37,159 bases of DNA from NCBI GenBank assembly GCA_027604685.1, contig JADHYX010000212.1, positions 1 to 37,159 on the forward strand, read 5' to 3'. Under the pieces are notes generated by a model. It saw only the letters and a program-made list of their open reading frames with translations. It did no database searches and was not told the DNA's origin. Below, piece by piece: positions 1 to 10,490 of this stretch (within the stretch, counting starts at the first letter, position 1; every line of letters begins with the position of its first letter). A program made the translations under genes and the position numbers. Source of the DNA: Lobulomyces angularis. Taxonomy: Eukaryota; Chytridiomycota; Chytridiomycetes; Lobulomycetales; Lobulomycetaceae.

Positions 1-93
1 TGGAAGAGGGATGACGTTGCCACTTTAAATATAAAGGATGTGGTTATGAACACTTTATTGCATAAAGTTAGACCAGTGTATTTAAGCAGATAA
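1..93 (+). CDS. 3' end of an unidentified protein-coding gene (partial)
   Basis: An open frame runs from the first base of the window to a TAA at 91-93 and encodes 30 residues ending in the motif VRPVYLSR. It carries no ATG that looks like a start and is cut by the window edge, so it is read as the last exon (or part of one) of a gene lying to the left. I do not recognise the family. The short basic and hydrophobic tail has no clear domain. It could also be a chance open frame, since 30 codons is short, but its composition (few F/I/K runs, balanced residues) is unlike the surrounding AT-rich noise. Confidence 0.4.
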   Translation, partial: WKRDDVATLNIKDVVMNTLLHKVRPVYLSR

Positions 94-131
94 TATTTTT
101 TCCTAAATAGTTTTCGCTATTTATTTTTAAT

Positions 132-190
132 TGGTGTTTGGGTTTTTTTTTTGAATATTTAATGTTCAGAAAAATATTGCCCAAGCACTA
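132..190. repeat. Short fold-back repeat, same family as 34884-35028
   Basis: The segment at 132-160 (core GTGTTTGGG, then a T run and GAATATT) is an imperfect inverted copy of 161-190 (AATGTTCAG ... TTGCCCAAGCACTA), with almost no loop between the arms. The right arm matches 34999-35028 at 26 of 30 bases by my count. A motif shared between the two ends of the window points to a dispersed element. This copy is far shorter than the other and may be a deletion remnant. No target-site duplication is evident. Confidence 0.5.
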
Positions 191-407
191 TTTATATCCC
201 AACAACAATTCAAATTGTAGGGTTTTTGTTAGGGTTTTCACTCTATTTTTCAACTTTTAAGAACCAATTTTTATTTCAAATATAGTAATCTGTATATGTA
301 AGTAAAATTTGTAGAAAACAATTTTTTTTTGTTTAGTTTCTTAATCTCATAATTTGTTTTTGTAGTATTTATAGAGAGAAATTCCTTTACTTTATCAAAC
401 GAGTTAT
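191..407. other. Intergenic AT-rich spacer, no gene seen
   Basis: This stretch separates the fold-back repeat from the next ATG. It is T/A-rich with homopolymer runs and holds no coding frame with sensible composition. It presumably carries the 5' region of the gene starting at 408, but no promoter motif can be picked out. Confidence 0.5.
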
Positions 408-1682
408 ATGAGCACAAATACCCATAACACTCCCTCAAGAGGTGGTGAATACTATGACCATAGGTTAGCATTTTTGTTATATTGTATAAAAATAGAGTTG
501 AAAAGTATGAAATAATGAAATAATTTTCCGTTTCTTACTCAAGAAATTGCAAAATTTTCGATTCTAACTTATTATTTTTTTGAAAATAATTATCAAAAAA
601 TTATATTCTGATATTGCGCAACATTAAATTTATTAAAGAAATAAAAAAAATTTGAAAAAATTAACCTTTTTAAATTTTTTTTTTTTCGTTTTTACAAAAC
701 TAAATACCTTTAATTAGAAGAGATTTACCTTCTAGAGCATATGATGATCGACATAATCGTTACAATCGTGGTGGTGGTAGCAGAGGTCGAGGAAGCGTCC
801 AAAGGGGTGGTAGCAGCTTTTCCCGAGGTAGACCACTTGGTAGAACTTATTATAGTCGCCCTCTAAATTACAATAATAGAGACTATTACAGTAATAGAGA
901 TCAGTATAATAGAGATTATAGAGAAAGAGACCATTTTGAGAGAGAATATGAGAGAGATTATTATGACCGTGGTTATGATAGAGGCCCCTATGACAGAAAT
1001 GAATTTGAAAGAGATAGAGATAGGTTTGATAGGGATTATATGCTTCATAGAGGTGGATTTGAAGATACTCTACTTGAAAATAGAGATACATTACTTCCGC
1101 CTCGAGAACCAATTGTAAGTCAGCAGCCTGAATTAAACTCTCCACAAAGGGGAGAACTATCACCGATACCACCTTCTGATTTTACTCCAAAACGGCCTGC
1201 AACACTGCAGCCTAACAATCATCAACGAAACGGACAGTTAAGTCAACCGCGACTACCTGTGCCATTACAAAGACAGCCTAGCTTTTCTTCAAATAATCAG
1301 CAACCTATTCAACATCAGCAAATTCTTACCTCACAGCATCAGACGCCAAGAAAACAAAATACACCGAAACCTCCACCTATTCCAAAACAGCCCACAGAAT
1401 TGTCATCATCGACGTTCAACGAAAATAGCAGTACCAGACAGCTTTATTTATTTAAGTATCCTTTAACTGAGGCTCAATATAACGAGGTAAAATAAGTCTC
1501 ATTTAATATTGTTTGAATAAATTGCTTTCTATTTTTAGTCTAATAGATTGATTGGAGATTACGAAAAACTTCAATTGGAATATGAGGAGCTGTTAAAAGT
1601 AAAAAGAAAACTTGACTTTGAAATTGATTTTTGTGACATAGAATATAAAAAACATAGTTTATTATTTAAGAAAATTGAATGA
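408..1682 (+). CDS. RD/Y- and Q/P-rich low-complexity protein with C-terminal coiled coil
   Basis: I model three exons: 408-463, 721-1486 and 1539-1682, giving about 321 residues. The N-terminal third is rich in R, D, Y and G with RGG-like and repeated RD/RE motifs (exon 2, about 730-1080). The middle is rich in Q, P, S and N. The last exon encodes a charged heptad-like segment (DYEKLQLEYEELL) typical of a short coiled coil. No known catalytic domain is seen. RGG/RDY composition is common in RNA-binding or condensate-forming nuclear proteins, so such a role is possible, but that is inference. The first intron (464-720, 257 nt) is unusually long for this window and ends at tandem acceptors (AG at 717 and 720), both in frame, so an extra Arg may be included. 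The upper-strand frame is preferred over the Tyr/His-rich antisense frame because it splices into a continuing frame with a proper stop. Confidence 0.65.
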
Positions 1683-1825
1683 ATATGTTCATTTTTGTAT
1701 CATAAAACAGTAGGTTTCATTATTTTAATATTAAAGGTTTTTGCATTGCCGTAAATAAGTAATTTTGATGTTTAAAATTATGGCAGAAATAGAATTATTT
1801 ATTTAAAAAAAAATTTTTTTTCTTG

Positions 1826-2901
1826 TTAAATGCAATCAAAATAATCTATATGGTCTCCGTTGTTATAATCATCCTTTTTTAATACATTCCACAACACTTT
1901 AGCACTGTCATCGCAGTTTATTAGACTATTTTCTAGTTTCATCTTTATAAAGGTTTCCCTTAGTGGTATTGGAGGCATTTGATCCCTAATTTTTTTTTGC
2001 ATTTCAGTATCCAATGGTCCAGGAGCGTAATTTAAAATTCTTACAGTAACGCCTATTTTATGTAAATCAAGGTAAGAAATAATTGTTTAAAAATTTGTTC
2101 ACCATCTTTTTTTTTAACCTCTGATGATTCTTCCAATGCTAGTGTTTTAAAAAACATATCTCTAGCAGCTTTTTGAGCACAGTATATTGACCAACATTCA
2201 AACGCTTTAATCCTAGGAAGTATTTCAAAAAAAAAAAAATAAAAAATAAAAAAAGAAACTTTTAAACATTAAATAATTAATAGGAAGCATATTCAAAAAA
2301 TGTGGAAGGTATAAAAATTTTGAGTGATTTTGTAATTTGTAGTTGCTTACGCCGCCAAACTGCTGATATTGATAATATGGATCTTTAAATGAGGTATCGC
2401 TGCTGCATTTTTTTTGAAACCATTTTTAAACAAATTTAGAAACTCAGTGGTAATTAAAAAGCAATTGTTTAAGTTGAGGTTAAATTCATGTTGCAAACTG
2501 TTGAAATTAAGTTTGCTCAATTCTCCTGACACATTTTCCGCAGTATTAATAAAATCCAGATTTCCTAAAGTACCAACGTTATTAATTAAATACACTTTTG
2601 TAAATGAAAGATCTTTGTATTTTGAAAATATTTTTTTAAAATCTTGCTCTATTGATAAATCCAATTTTAATATCTGTTAAGATATTATAATATTTTATTA
2701 AACAAATATTAAGATATTGTGTTTTAACTGCACCTCCGTGTTGTCTGTTAACTTTATTTTGTTTTTAGTTTGCTGCAGCAATTCTTCACTTCTTGATATT
2801 AGAACCATTTTAGTAAATTCTAAATTGCATTGAGTAGCAACTGATGATCCAAAACCTTGTGATGCTCCAGTTATAACAATCAAAATTTTTTCTTTTGACA
2901 T
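1826..2901 (-). CDS. SPR: Sepiapterin reductase (short-chain dehydrogenase family)
   Basis: The enzyme reduces 6-pyruvoyl-tetrahydropterin/sepiapterin with NADPH in tetrahydrobiopterin synthesis, in the cytosol. Exons on the minus strand are 2901-2734, 2673-2351, 2212-2103 and 2052-1826, giving 275 residues (animal enzymes are about 260). Visible are the Rossmann glycine motif TGASQGFG near residue 11, the NNVGTLG version of the NNAG motif, a catalytic-type Ser in NISSL, and the active-site YCAQKAARDMFF, where YxxxK is followed by the ARD signature typical of sepiapterin reductases rather than generic dehydrogenases. The C-terminal motif NYAPGPLDTEM is almost identical to that of animal sepiapterin reductases. 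The start is the first ATG directly before the Rossmann strand. The first donor (GTGCAG) is atypical, so the exact exon 1 end is less certain. Tetrahydrobiopterin synthesis is known in some early-diverging fungi such as Mortierella. Confidence 0.88.
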
Positions 2902-3114
2902 TTACAAAATTTATGAAAAATTTCATTTAATACAACTGAAAAAGTGATGTGAAAAGAAAATGCCTTCACTCATTTGGAGCTGGCGTACGAGCTGTTGTAA
3001 GTCTGTAAAATAGCTCTATTAATGTATTTGCTCACAAAATTATGTACTTTTTTTGTCTTTAAACTACAAAAAAAATCGAAAAAATTGATTTAATACATTT
3101 AAAAAGAAACTGGA

Positions 3115-6100
3115 TTATTTTTTGAAAATAAATTTAAGAATTGATCTACCAATCGAAAAAAAAAACAAACTAATTAATCCTGCAATTGAAGTGTACATAA
3201 ATTTTGGTGCAAAAACACTCCAAACCATCAAATGCCTTCGGAAGTTCTGCACCATAAAGCTACTGAAGAAGGTGGATAAAAAGATGTACCCTTCAAAAAA
3301 AACAAAACTCTTTAGATTCAACACCGTATTAGATTTTAAACTAAAAAATAAAAATTGTCCAAAGGTACTTAAAATGTACCCGCTAAAAGTATTCAAAAAA
3401 ATTAACAACGGCGTTATATACCAATTTACTTTCCTTAAACCAATAAATCCAACTTCCATTTGAATACTACTAAAGGTTGTTTGATGTCCTGTAGTAAAAA
3501 AAGTATGCAAACCAATTAAATGAAAAACGATTCCCATCAACACTGGGATATCTCTACCAAAATTCATTTTTACTACACATAAAATTCTGAGATACCCCAT
3601 TCCAAGTATTATTCCCCCCATTGGTTTTTGGGTTAAAAGCAACGGTACATAAACAAAGAGAGTAAAAAAATTCAGGTACAAAAAACTTGCTTCACATTCT
3701 TTTAATTTTGAAGGTAAGTTATTCTCAGACGAAATAACTGTTTTATTTTTTGGTTCCCATTCTTCCATTAAATTAGAAGATTCATCACTTGTTAGATATG
3801 GTTGTGGTAAAGAACCATTATCACCTGGATGTGTATTGCGGTGTCTAAAGTTGCTGTTGAACCAAAATGCAAGAGTTAAAACAATAACTGGTAAAATGAA
3901 GTAACGAGTGAGAGTTAATTTTATTTCTCCCACAGCATCACCAACAATATTATTATTTTCCAATGTTTCAAGAATTTTTAATAAACATATCGATGCCAAA
4001 CTGAAAAAGCCAGATATCAAGTAAACAAAATCATATTGGTAATTTTTTTTTTGACGAAACAAATCTTTTGAAAATTTGTAGAAACTTAGAAATACTACAA
4101 ATTGAACCCCCACTAAAATAGGCAACGATTTAATGCTTGCGACACTAGTCATTGCAGAACTATTAAATGTTGGAACACAGCTGGGACCTTGCTCTGTTCT
4201 GCAAATAGTAGAATAGTTGCTGAGCCTCGTTAAGAGTAAAAAAAATACTGTGTAGTCTATATTTTTCTTTTCACGTAGTTGATACAGCATTGTAACAAAT
4301 CCAAAAGTTTGCAAGAGATAAAATACCACCCAATCCTCCCAATAAGTGAAGCTGTCACTCGCTGGTACTAAAATTGATAATATATAAAGTAGTGCTGAAA
4401 GTAAATTTAATGATTTAAACAAATTTGGTGTTGTCGATACTTTAAAAAATAAATAAGTATGGTTAATTTTTGATCACTCACTGCAAAAAGAAGGTTTTTT
4501 AAATCTCCAAGAGCACAATACAAAAGTGATCAAAAATGTAAATGCGGAAATTTCTAAAGAATTTGCATCAACAAATTTACCTTCTAGATGAATTTCAAAG
4601 AAACAAAAACTTATTAAACTCATTCCCAATCCAAATATCCAACATATGGCTTTTTGTTGCTTTTTCGGAGTGCGCAAATGGCAATAAATAAAACCAAAAA
4701 AAATTGAAGTTAAACCTAACCAGATTGAAGTCATATTAAATTTTGCCCAAACTTGCCGAGCATTTAGTAAACTATGTCTTTGAAATATAATATTATCAAG
4801 GTAAACTTTTGAACAATATTCTAAATATTCCCGTAATTGGCTTTTCTGTAACGATTTAGCATCCAAATTTTTGTTAAATTTTAATAATTTTTGAAAACTA
4901 TCCTCTGTCACCTCAAACAGCCCATTTAATTTTTTAAAATCTAATTCTCTACTGTGTGAACTATATTCTTTTAAATAGGTGTAAATCTGAATAGAATTTT
5001 CTCGAGTAGCCCTAATTAAATCTGATAGCGGTAAGCTGTTGCTATCGTTGTTAAATAAAAAAAGCTCAGGAATAACAGAACCCAAATTACCAAAAGGAAT
5101 AGGGGTACCCATCAACATTGAAATTGTTGGAACTATATCAATCTGAGATATTGTTCGAAAGCCTAAAGTTTTAATTATGTAATTATTAATTTACCTTCAG
5201 ACACAAAATACCCAAGGTTCTTATTAAAGTTACTATCAGCACGTTTTTTAACTAAATCCCAAAACAGATTCAAATCTTTATCCGTATTTACAATTTGCTT
5301 CTTAGAATATACAAAGGTAGTTGTGTCGACTTCTAATGGTCCATCTCCTCCGTGATCACCTGAATTAAAATCACTAACTCAGTAACTTTCTGTTATACAA
5401 TACCTTTTTCATCCATTCCGTGGTCTCCCAAGACGAAGACATAAGTATCATTATCTATTGTTTCAAAAACTTTGGTTAACCATTTGTCTACTTGCAGCAG
5501 CTTTTCCTTCATTGCAATGTGGTTTGGACCAAATTTATGACCGACATGGTCCACTCCTAGGAAATGCGCAACTATTACATCCCAGTCGTCTTTCTTTATT
5601 TGATCAAAAAGAATTCTTGTTATTCCATTATCAACACTATGCAAATCCCTAACAAACATAAGATTAAAAAATACTTAACACACCAAAAAGTTAATTTACC
5701 AAACTTCGAAACTGGGGAATGGATGGGCTTTGTAAAAATACTCCGATGGAAACAAATTCAGCCAAGTATCGTCTCCCATGAAATGAATTTTTTTTTTCTG
5801 CTGGACTAGTTGATAAATCAAATTGTCTTCACTAATTTTGTTGTCACCGAAGTTAGAGCTTAAATCAATAAAGGTGGGAAGAGATCCAGTTAGCATAGCT
5901 TCTAGCCGCTGAGCAGTAGTTGTAGGTGGATCAGATCTAGATCTTAGAAGTAAGGCGTTCGATGCGGAATTTTCTTTTAGGTTCTCTAAAATTTTTAGAT
6001 TGTTTAGATACAAGTTTGAATTGTTTGATGAATGAGTAAAATCAAATCTGAAAACGTCTCATTAGTTTTAGTTTTAATGTATACATTGCAATACCTTAAA

Positions 6101-6246
6101 GCATCCAAAATTATAATGATAGCTTTTTGATTTTTCACATTTAAACCAGTGATCCTTGTAGATTTTTGAACCAAATTTAGCCTGGACAATAAAAAACCGG
6201 AAGAAAATATATAGATTCCTATAAGATAAAGTAGAACTTTAATCAT
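3115..6246 (-). CDS. PIGO: GPI ethanolamine phosphate transferase 3 (PIG-O / Gpi13)
   Basis: This ER membrane enzyme adds ethanolamine phosphate to the third mannose of the GPI anchor precursor, the bridge to the protein. Exons (minus strand): 6246-6095, 6047-5700, 5648-5404, 5359-5195, 5162-4482 and 4439-3115; 971 residues, close to the family length of about 1000-1090. An N-terminal hydrophobic signal anchor precedes the alkaline-phosphatase-like lumenal domain. Family marks are DALRFDF (residues about 48-54, metal site), PPTTTAQRL with the probable nucleophile Thr, GSLPTFID, FMGDDTW, HFLGVDHVGHKFGPN, GDHGMDEKGDHGG (metal ligands) and the PIPFGNLG motif ending the domain. DALRFDF and SLPTFID point to PIG-O rather than PIG-G/Gpi7 or PIG-N/Mcd4. 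The last two exons encode the C-terminal multi-helix membrane part. It starts head-to-head with PAM17, 163 bp apart. Confidence 0.92.
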
Positions 6247-6409
6247 TTTTTTTCCTTATCCCAAGGGCCAAAACTGTTGGGAATTAGGAAATAAAATTTT
6301 AAAATTGTGGTGTTGAAAAAAAAAAAAAAAAAAATAACTCTCAAACTATAAATTGAAACTATATTGGAACCGTTTAGTGGACAACCAAATTTTAGTATCA
6401 TTTAAAGTA
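6247..6409. promoter_or_regulatory. Shared divergent promoter region between PIGO and PAM17
   Basis: The two coding regions diverge from this 163-bp gap, so their promoters must lie in or overlap it. It contains an A tract of about 20 bases at 6315-6334 that would disfavour nucleosomes. No TATA-like or other known motif is convincing. The call rests on gene orientation only. Confidence 0.4.
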
Positions 6410-6973
6410 ATGAGCCATGCACTTAAAGGAAAACTTCTACCTTGGAAGGAATATTTTCGTTTAAAAAAAAATGTGAAAAATGCAGAAAGAACACTTGGTA
6501 TTATTGGAGGTGGTACGGCTCTAATTTCTTCTTCTTACTATTTTGGAGCAGTTGCGGATTTTGACCCAGTTGAGAAAGTTTTTGGTATGATAGACCCACA
6601 AGTAGCATTTCCAATTGCAACTCTTGCAATTGGATCTATGGGTTGGATGTTTGGTAAGGTTCTAGGTGGGAGCATTTGGAGATTATGTCAAAATCGGTAT
6701 AACAATTCAGTTATATTCTTCTTTTTTATTTTTTTTTTTAGTCATGTTTTAAAGTGCATAGATGCTGTAATTTAATTCAACTTTTTTAAGTAAACTTATT
6801 TTTTTTAGATGGATACTGATTTCTATCACCGAATACAACATCATCGACCTAAAAATATAAATACTTCATTGCAGATTGTACCTGACTATTATGGTGAAAA
6901 AATTAATTCTGTGCAAGATTATAGATCATGGTTAAAAAAGCAGAAGGAATGGCGTATTAAAACTAATCATTAA
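6410..6973 (+). CDS. PAM17: Mitochondrial presequence translocase motor subunit Pam17
   Basis: Pam17 is an inner-membrane protein that binds the TIM23 channel and helps organise the import motor. Exons 6410-6709 and 6809-6973 give 154 residues. The sequence has a basic N-terminus (LLPWKEYFRLKKNVK, matching the WxEYxxLRxxRR region of the family), two hydrophobic helices (GIIGGGTALISSSYYFGAV and the segment from IATLAIGSMGWMFG) with the DFDPVEKVFGMIDP loop between them, and the conserved C-terminal block FYHRIQHHRP ... VPDYYGEKINSVQDYRSWLKKQ. It is shorter than yeast Pam17 (about 197 residues), mainly because little or no cleavable presequence is visible. An upstream non-ATG extension to 6338 is open, so the presequence might come from an unseen upstream exon. 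The family is chiefly fungal. Confidence 0.88.
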
Positions 6974-7188
6974 AAATAAAATTCTTTTTAAATGAAAACG
7001 CAGTATAGTATTATTTGTACTTTATCTTGAAATATTGTATTTTGAATTGAAAATACATAATTTAAAATATTTTCCCATCAGGGTTTTCAATATTTGAATT
7101 TCGTTACATATTTTTACATTGCAACGTATTATACACTCAATTTTACATTTGGATCCAAAATTGTAATAAATTAACATCATTATTATAA
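6974..7188. other. Spacer between PAM17 and PRP6
   Basis: About 215 bp of AT-rich sequence with no coding signal. It must hold the PAM17 3' end (AATAAA-like AAAATAAAATTC at 6973-6984) and the PRP6 promoter. Nothing else is recognised. Confidence 0.4.
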
Positions 7189-10167
7189 ATGTTCAGACCA
7201 GTTGTTGGTACTTATTTTTATTTTTATCTTTATCAATTTTTTTTCAATAATTTAGATGTTTTTTGAACAAATTCTTATATTCAACGCTCTTAACTCATTT
7301 TTATGTTATATAATTTACAAAAATACTTTTTACAAAATTACATACTCAACTTGTTTCTCTCCAAATAGATAGAGATTGGTTAACAAAACAAGCCCCCCCC
7401 AATTATGTCGCTGGTTTGGGAAGAGGTGCAAATGGTTTTACCACTAGAAGTGACATAGGGCCGGCACGAGAGCAAGAAGCTACTCCTGGATTGCCTGCTG
7501 CACCTGAAGCACCACTGCCGTTACCAGAAAAGGATAATAAAGATGATGGTGAAGACGATGATGAACGTTTTCAAGACCCAGATAACGAGACTGGTCTTTT
7601 TAATTCTCTTCCATACGACGATGATGATAATGAGGCAGACAGTATATATAAACAGATCGATGACGCTATGGACGAGCGGCGCAGAGCTAGACGGGAGGAA
7701 AGAGAAAAGGAGGAGTTGCAACGTTTTAGAAAGGAACGGCCAAAGATTCAATCTCAGTTTAGCGATTTAAAGCGACAGCTGGGAGATATGACTAGTGAAG
7801 ATTGGGCAAATATACCTGAAGTTGGAGATTTGGTTCGAAAGAAAGGAAAATCCAATAAAAACAATAAAAATAATGATCGATTTACACCTGTGCCTGATTC
7901 TGTGTTATTATCAGCCCAGCGGCAGAACCAGCAATATGCAAATACCATAGATGCAAATGCCGGAGTGGACACTCCAATGGATGGTACTACAACTTCTACA
8001 GATTTCGCAGAATTTGGGCAAGCAAGAGACAAAGTTTTAAGTTTAAAATTGGATCAAATAAAGGACTCAGTGTCATCAAGTACAGTTGACCCGAAAGGAT
8101 ACCTTACTGATCTAAATAGTGTTATAATAAAGACTGATGCGGAGATTAGTGATATAAAAAAAGCCAGAAGCTTACTTCGCTCAGTAATCTTAACAAACCC
8201 TAAACATGCACCTGGTTGGATTGCCGCAGCTCGTTTAGAAGAAGTTGCTGGAAAAATCGTGCAGGCGAGGGAATTGATTGCCAAAGGATGCGAAGAATGT
8301 ACAAAAAGTGAAGATATATGGTTGGAAGCAGCTAGATTAAACACTTTAGAAAATGCACGTATTATTTTAGCAAATGCTGTTAGATCACTACCTCAATCTG
8401 TTAACATTTGGATTAAAGCTGCAGAATTAGAAAGTGAAACTAATAGAAAAAAACAAGTTACAAGAAGAGCATTAGAATTTATTCCGAACTCAGTTAAAAT
8501 TTGGAAAGCTGCTATATCTTTGGAAGATGATCCAGAAGATGCTAAAGTTTTACTTTCTAGAGCTACGGAATGTGTACCTCTTTCCATTGAATTGTGGTTA
8601 GCTTTAGCGAAACTAGAGACTTACCAAAATGCCAGGCGCATTCTAAATAAAGCTCGTGGCATAAATCAGACAAGGTTATTTTTTCTTGTTGATCTTACAT
8701 ATTAATGTTTGAACTTCTAGCCATGAAATCTGGATAGCAGCTGCAAGACTAGAAGAAAAACATGGCGATCCTGATAAAGTGGATATGATAATAAAAACTG
8801 GTGTCAAAACGCTAGTTGGATTAGGTTCAAAATTGGACAGAGAACAATGGATTAAGGAGGCTGAAAATTGTGAGAAGAATGATTCTTTAATAACATGCCA
8901 AGCGATTATTAAAGCAACTATAGGAATTGGAGTGGAAAATGAAGACAGAGAGTCTACGTGGATGGAAGATGCGGAAAGCTGTGCAAAGCGACAAATGTTC
9001 GCCACTGCCAGGGCCATTTACGCTTTTGCGATATCTAACTTCCCCAAAGAAGAATCTGTTTGGATGCAAGCTGCGTTTTTTGAAAGAGCGCATGGTACTC
9101 GAGAATCATTAGAAACTATATTGCAAAAAGCAGTACAAAACTGTCCACATGCAGAAACCTTATGGTTAATGGGAGCCAAGGAAAAATGGCTTAGTGGCGA
9201 CATAAATGGTGCTAGAGGTATTTTAGAAGAAGCGTATAGTGCTAACCAGTCGTCTGAGGACATTTGGTTAGCTGTTATCAAATTAGAAGTTGAAACTGGT
9301 AATTTCAAGGAAGGTAGAGAGTTTTTAGAAAAAGCTAGAGAAAAAACGAATTCACGAAAGGTGTGGATGAAATCAGCAATGCTAGAAAGACAGTTAGGTA
9401 ATTTTGATGTCGCTTTGAAGTTATTGGACGAGGCCTTAGTTAAATTTCCGAGTTTTGAGAAGCTTTGGATGATAAAAGGTCAAATACAAGATATAGAATT
9501 AAACGATCTGGCATCTGCTAGACAGACATATGCTAACGCTGTTAAACAATGTCCAAGATGTATTACACTGTGGATTCTTTCATCACGATTAGAAGAAAAA
9601 GCTGGAGTATTAATAAAAGGCAGGGCGATACTAGAAAAGTCTCGATTAATCAACAAAAATGAACCTGAATTATGGTTAGAAGCAATACATTTGGAATTAA
9701 GAGGAAAGCATCCTTCTATGGCGAAAGCCTTGCTAGCGAAAGCCTTGCAGGATTGTCCAAATTCTGGAAAGTTGTGGGCAGAAGCCATATTATTAGAAGC
9801 GAGAGTTCAGAGAAAAGCAAAAGCAACTGATGCTATAAGAGGAAGAGAGGAAGACCCATACATCATTTTAACGATTGCAAGACTATTTTGGGCTGAAAGA
9901 AAAATTGATAAAGCGAGGAGTTGGTTTCAAAGAGCAGTTAAGAGTGATCCAAATATTGGCGATCATTGGGCGTGGTATATTAAATTTGAAATTCAACATG
10001 GAGATGATCAAAAACGAAAAGCAGCTTTAGAGCAGTTTAAAAATGCGGATCCAAAACATGGAGAAAAGTGGCAAGCAGTTAGAAAGGATTTAAAAAATTA
10101 TGGACAAACTTTAGAGAAGAGTTTGGATATAGTTGTTGGAATGCTGGACGATAAACTCGGCAACTAG
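7189..10167 (+). CDS. PRP6: Pre-mRNA-processing factor 6 (U4/U6.U5 tri-snRNP protein, HAT repeats)
   Basis: Prp6/PRPF6 bridges U5 and U4/U6 in the spliceosomal tri-snRNP. Exons 7189-7207, 7369-8674 and 8721-10167 give 923 residues (human about 941). The N-terminal block has YVAGLGRGANGFTTRSDIG, then an acidic stretch and MDERRRARREERE ... ERPKIQSQFSDLKR, all hallmarks of the PRP1/PRP6 N-terminal domain. VDPKGYLTDLNS follows near residue 225 and starts the array of half-a-TPR repeats (patterns such as W...A..LE) that fills the rest. The first exon codes only six residues plus one base before a 161-nt intron; it was chosen because ATG TTC AGA CCA gives a phase-1 donor that fits the acceptor at 7367-7368. 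That start is the least certain part. The second intron (8675-8720) sits in a repeat and restores an unbroken HAT helix. Confidence 0.93.
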
Positions 10168-10490
10168 AATATGTAACTATTTTTTTTTATTTACTTCAAC
10201 ATATTTCCTTAATATTTATACAGTTAATGTTATTATCTTATTCTTTACCAATTTATGCGCTACCAATAATAATTAGAGTAATAAAAATTTGTCACTTTTT
10301 TTTTAATGAAATTGGTAAATTTCCGTGGATCCCATATTTTTATTGGCAATAACTTAATACATGACAAATACTTTTAAAATGATGTATCTATACACCCACC
10401 TTAAATTTGTTTACAATGTAAATAAAAATTGATAATATGTTGAGAAAAATTTTAATTTTCTAAAAAAAAATTTATTGACTATTTTTGTTA
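10168..10490. other. Intergenic spacer downstream of PRP6
   Basis: About 320 bp of AT-rich sequence holding the PRP6 3' end and the promoter of the HutD-deacylase gene. I see no frame, repeat or RNA in it. Confidence 0.4.

Noticed and set aside
732..1172. Minus-strand 146-codon frame rich in Tyr, His and Leu
   Set aside because: It is antisense to the RD/Y-rich exon; its composition is what the complement of RDY codons gives, and the plus-strand frame splices properly.
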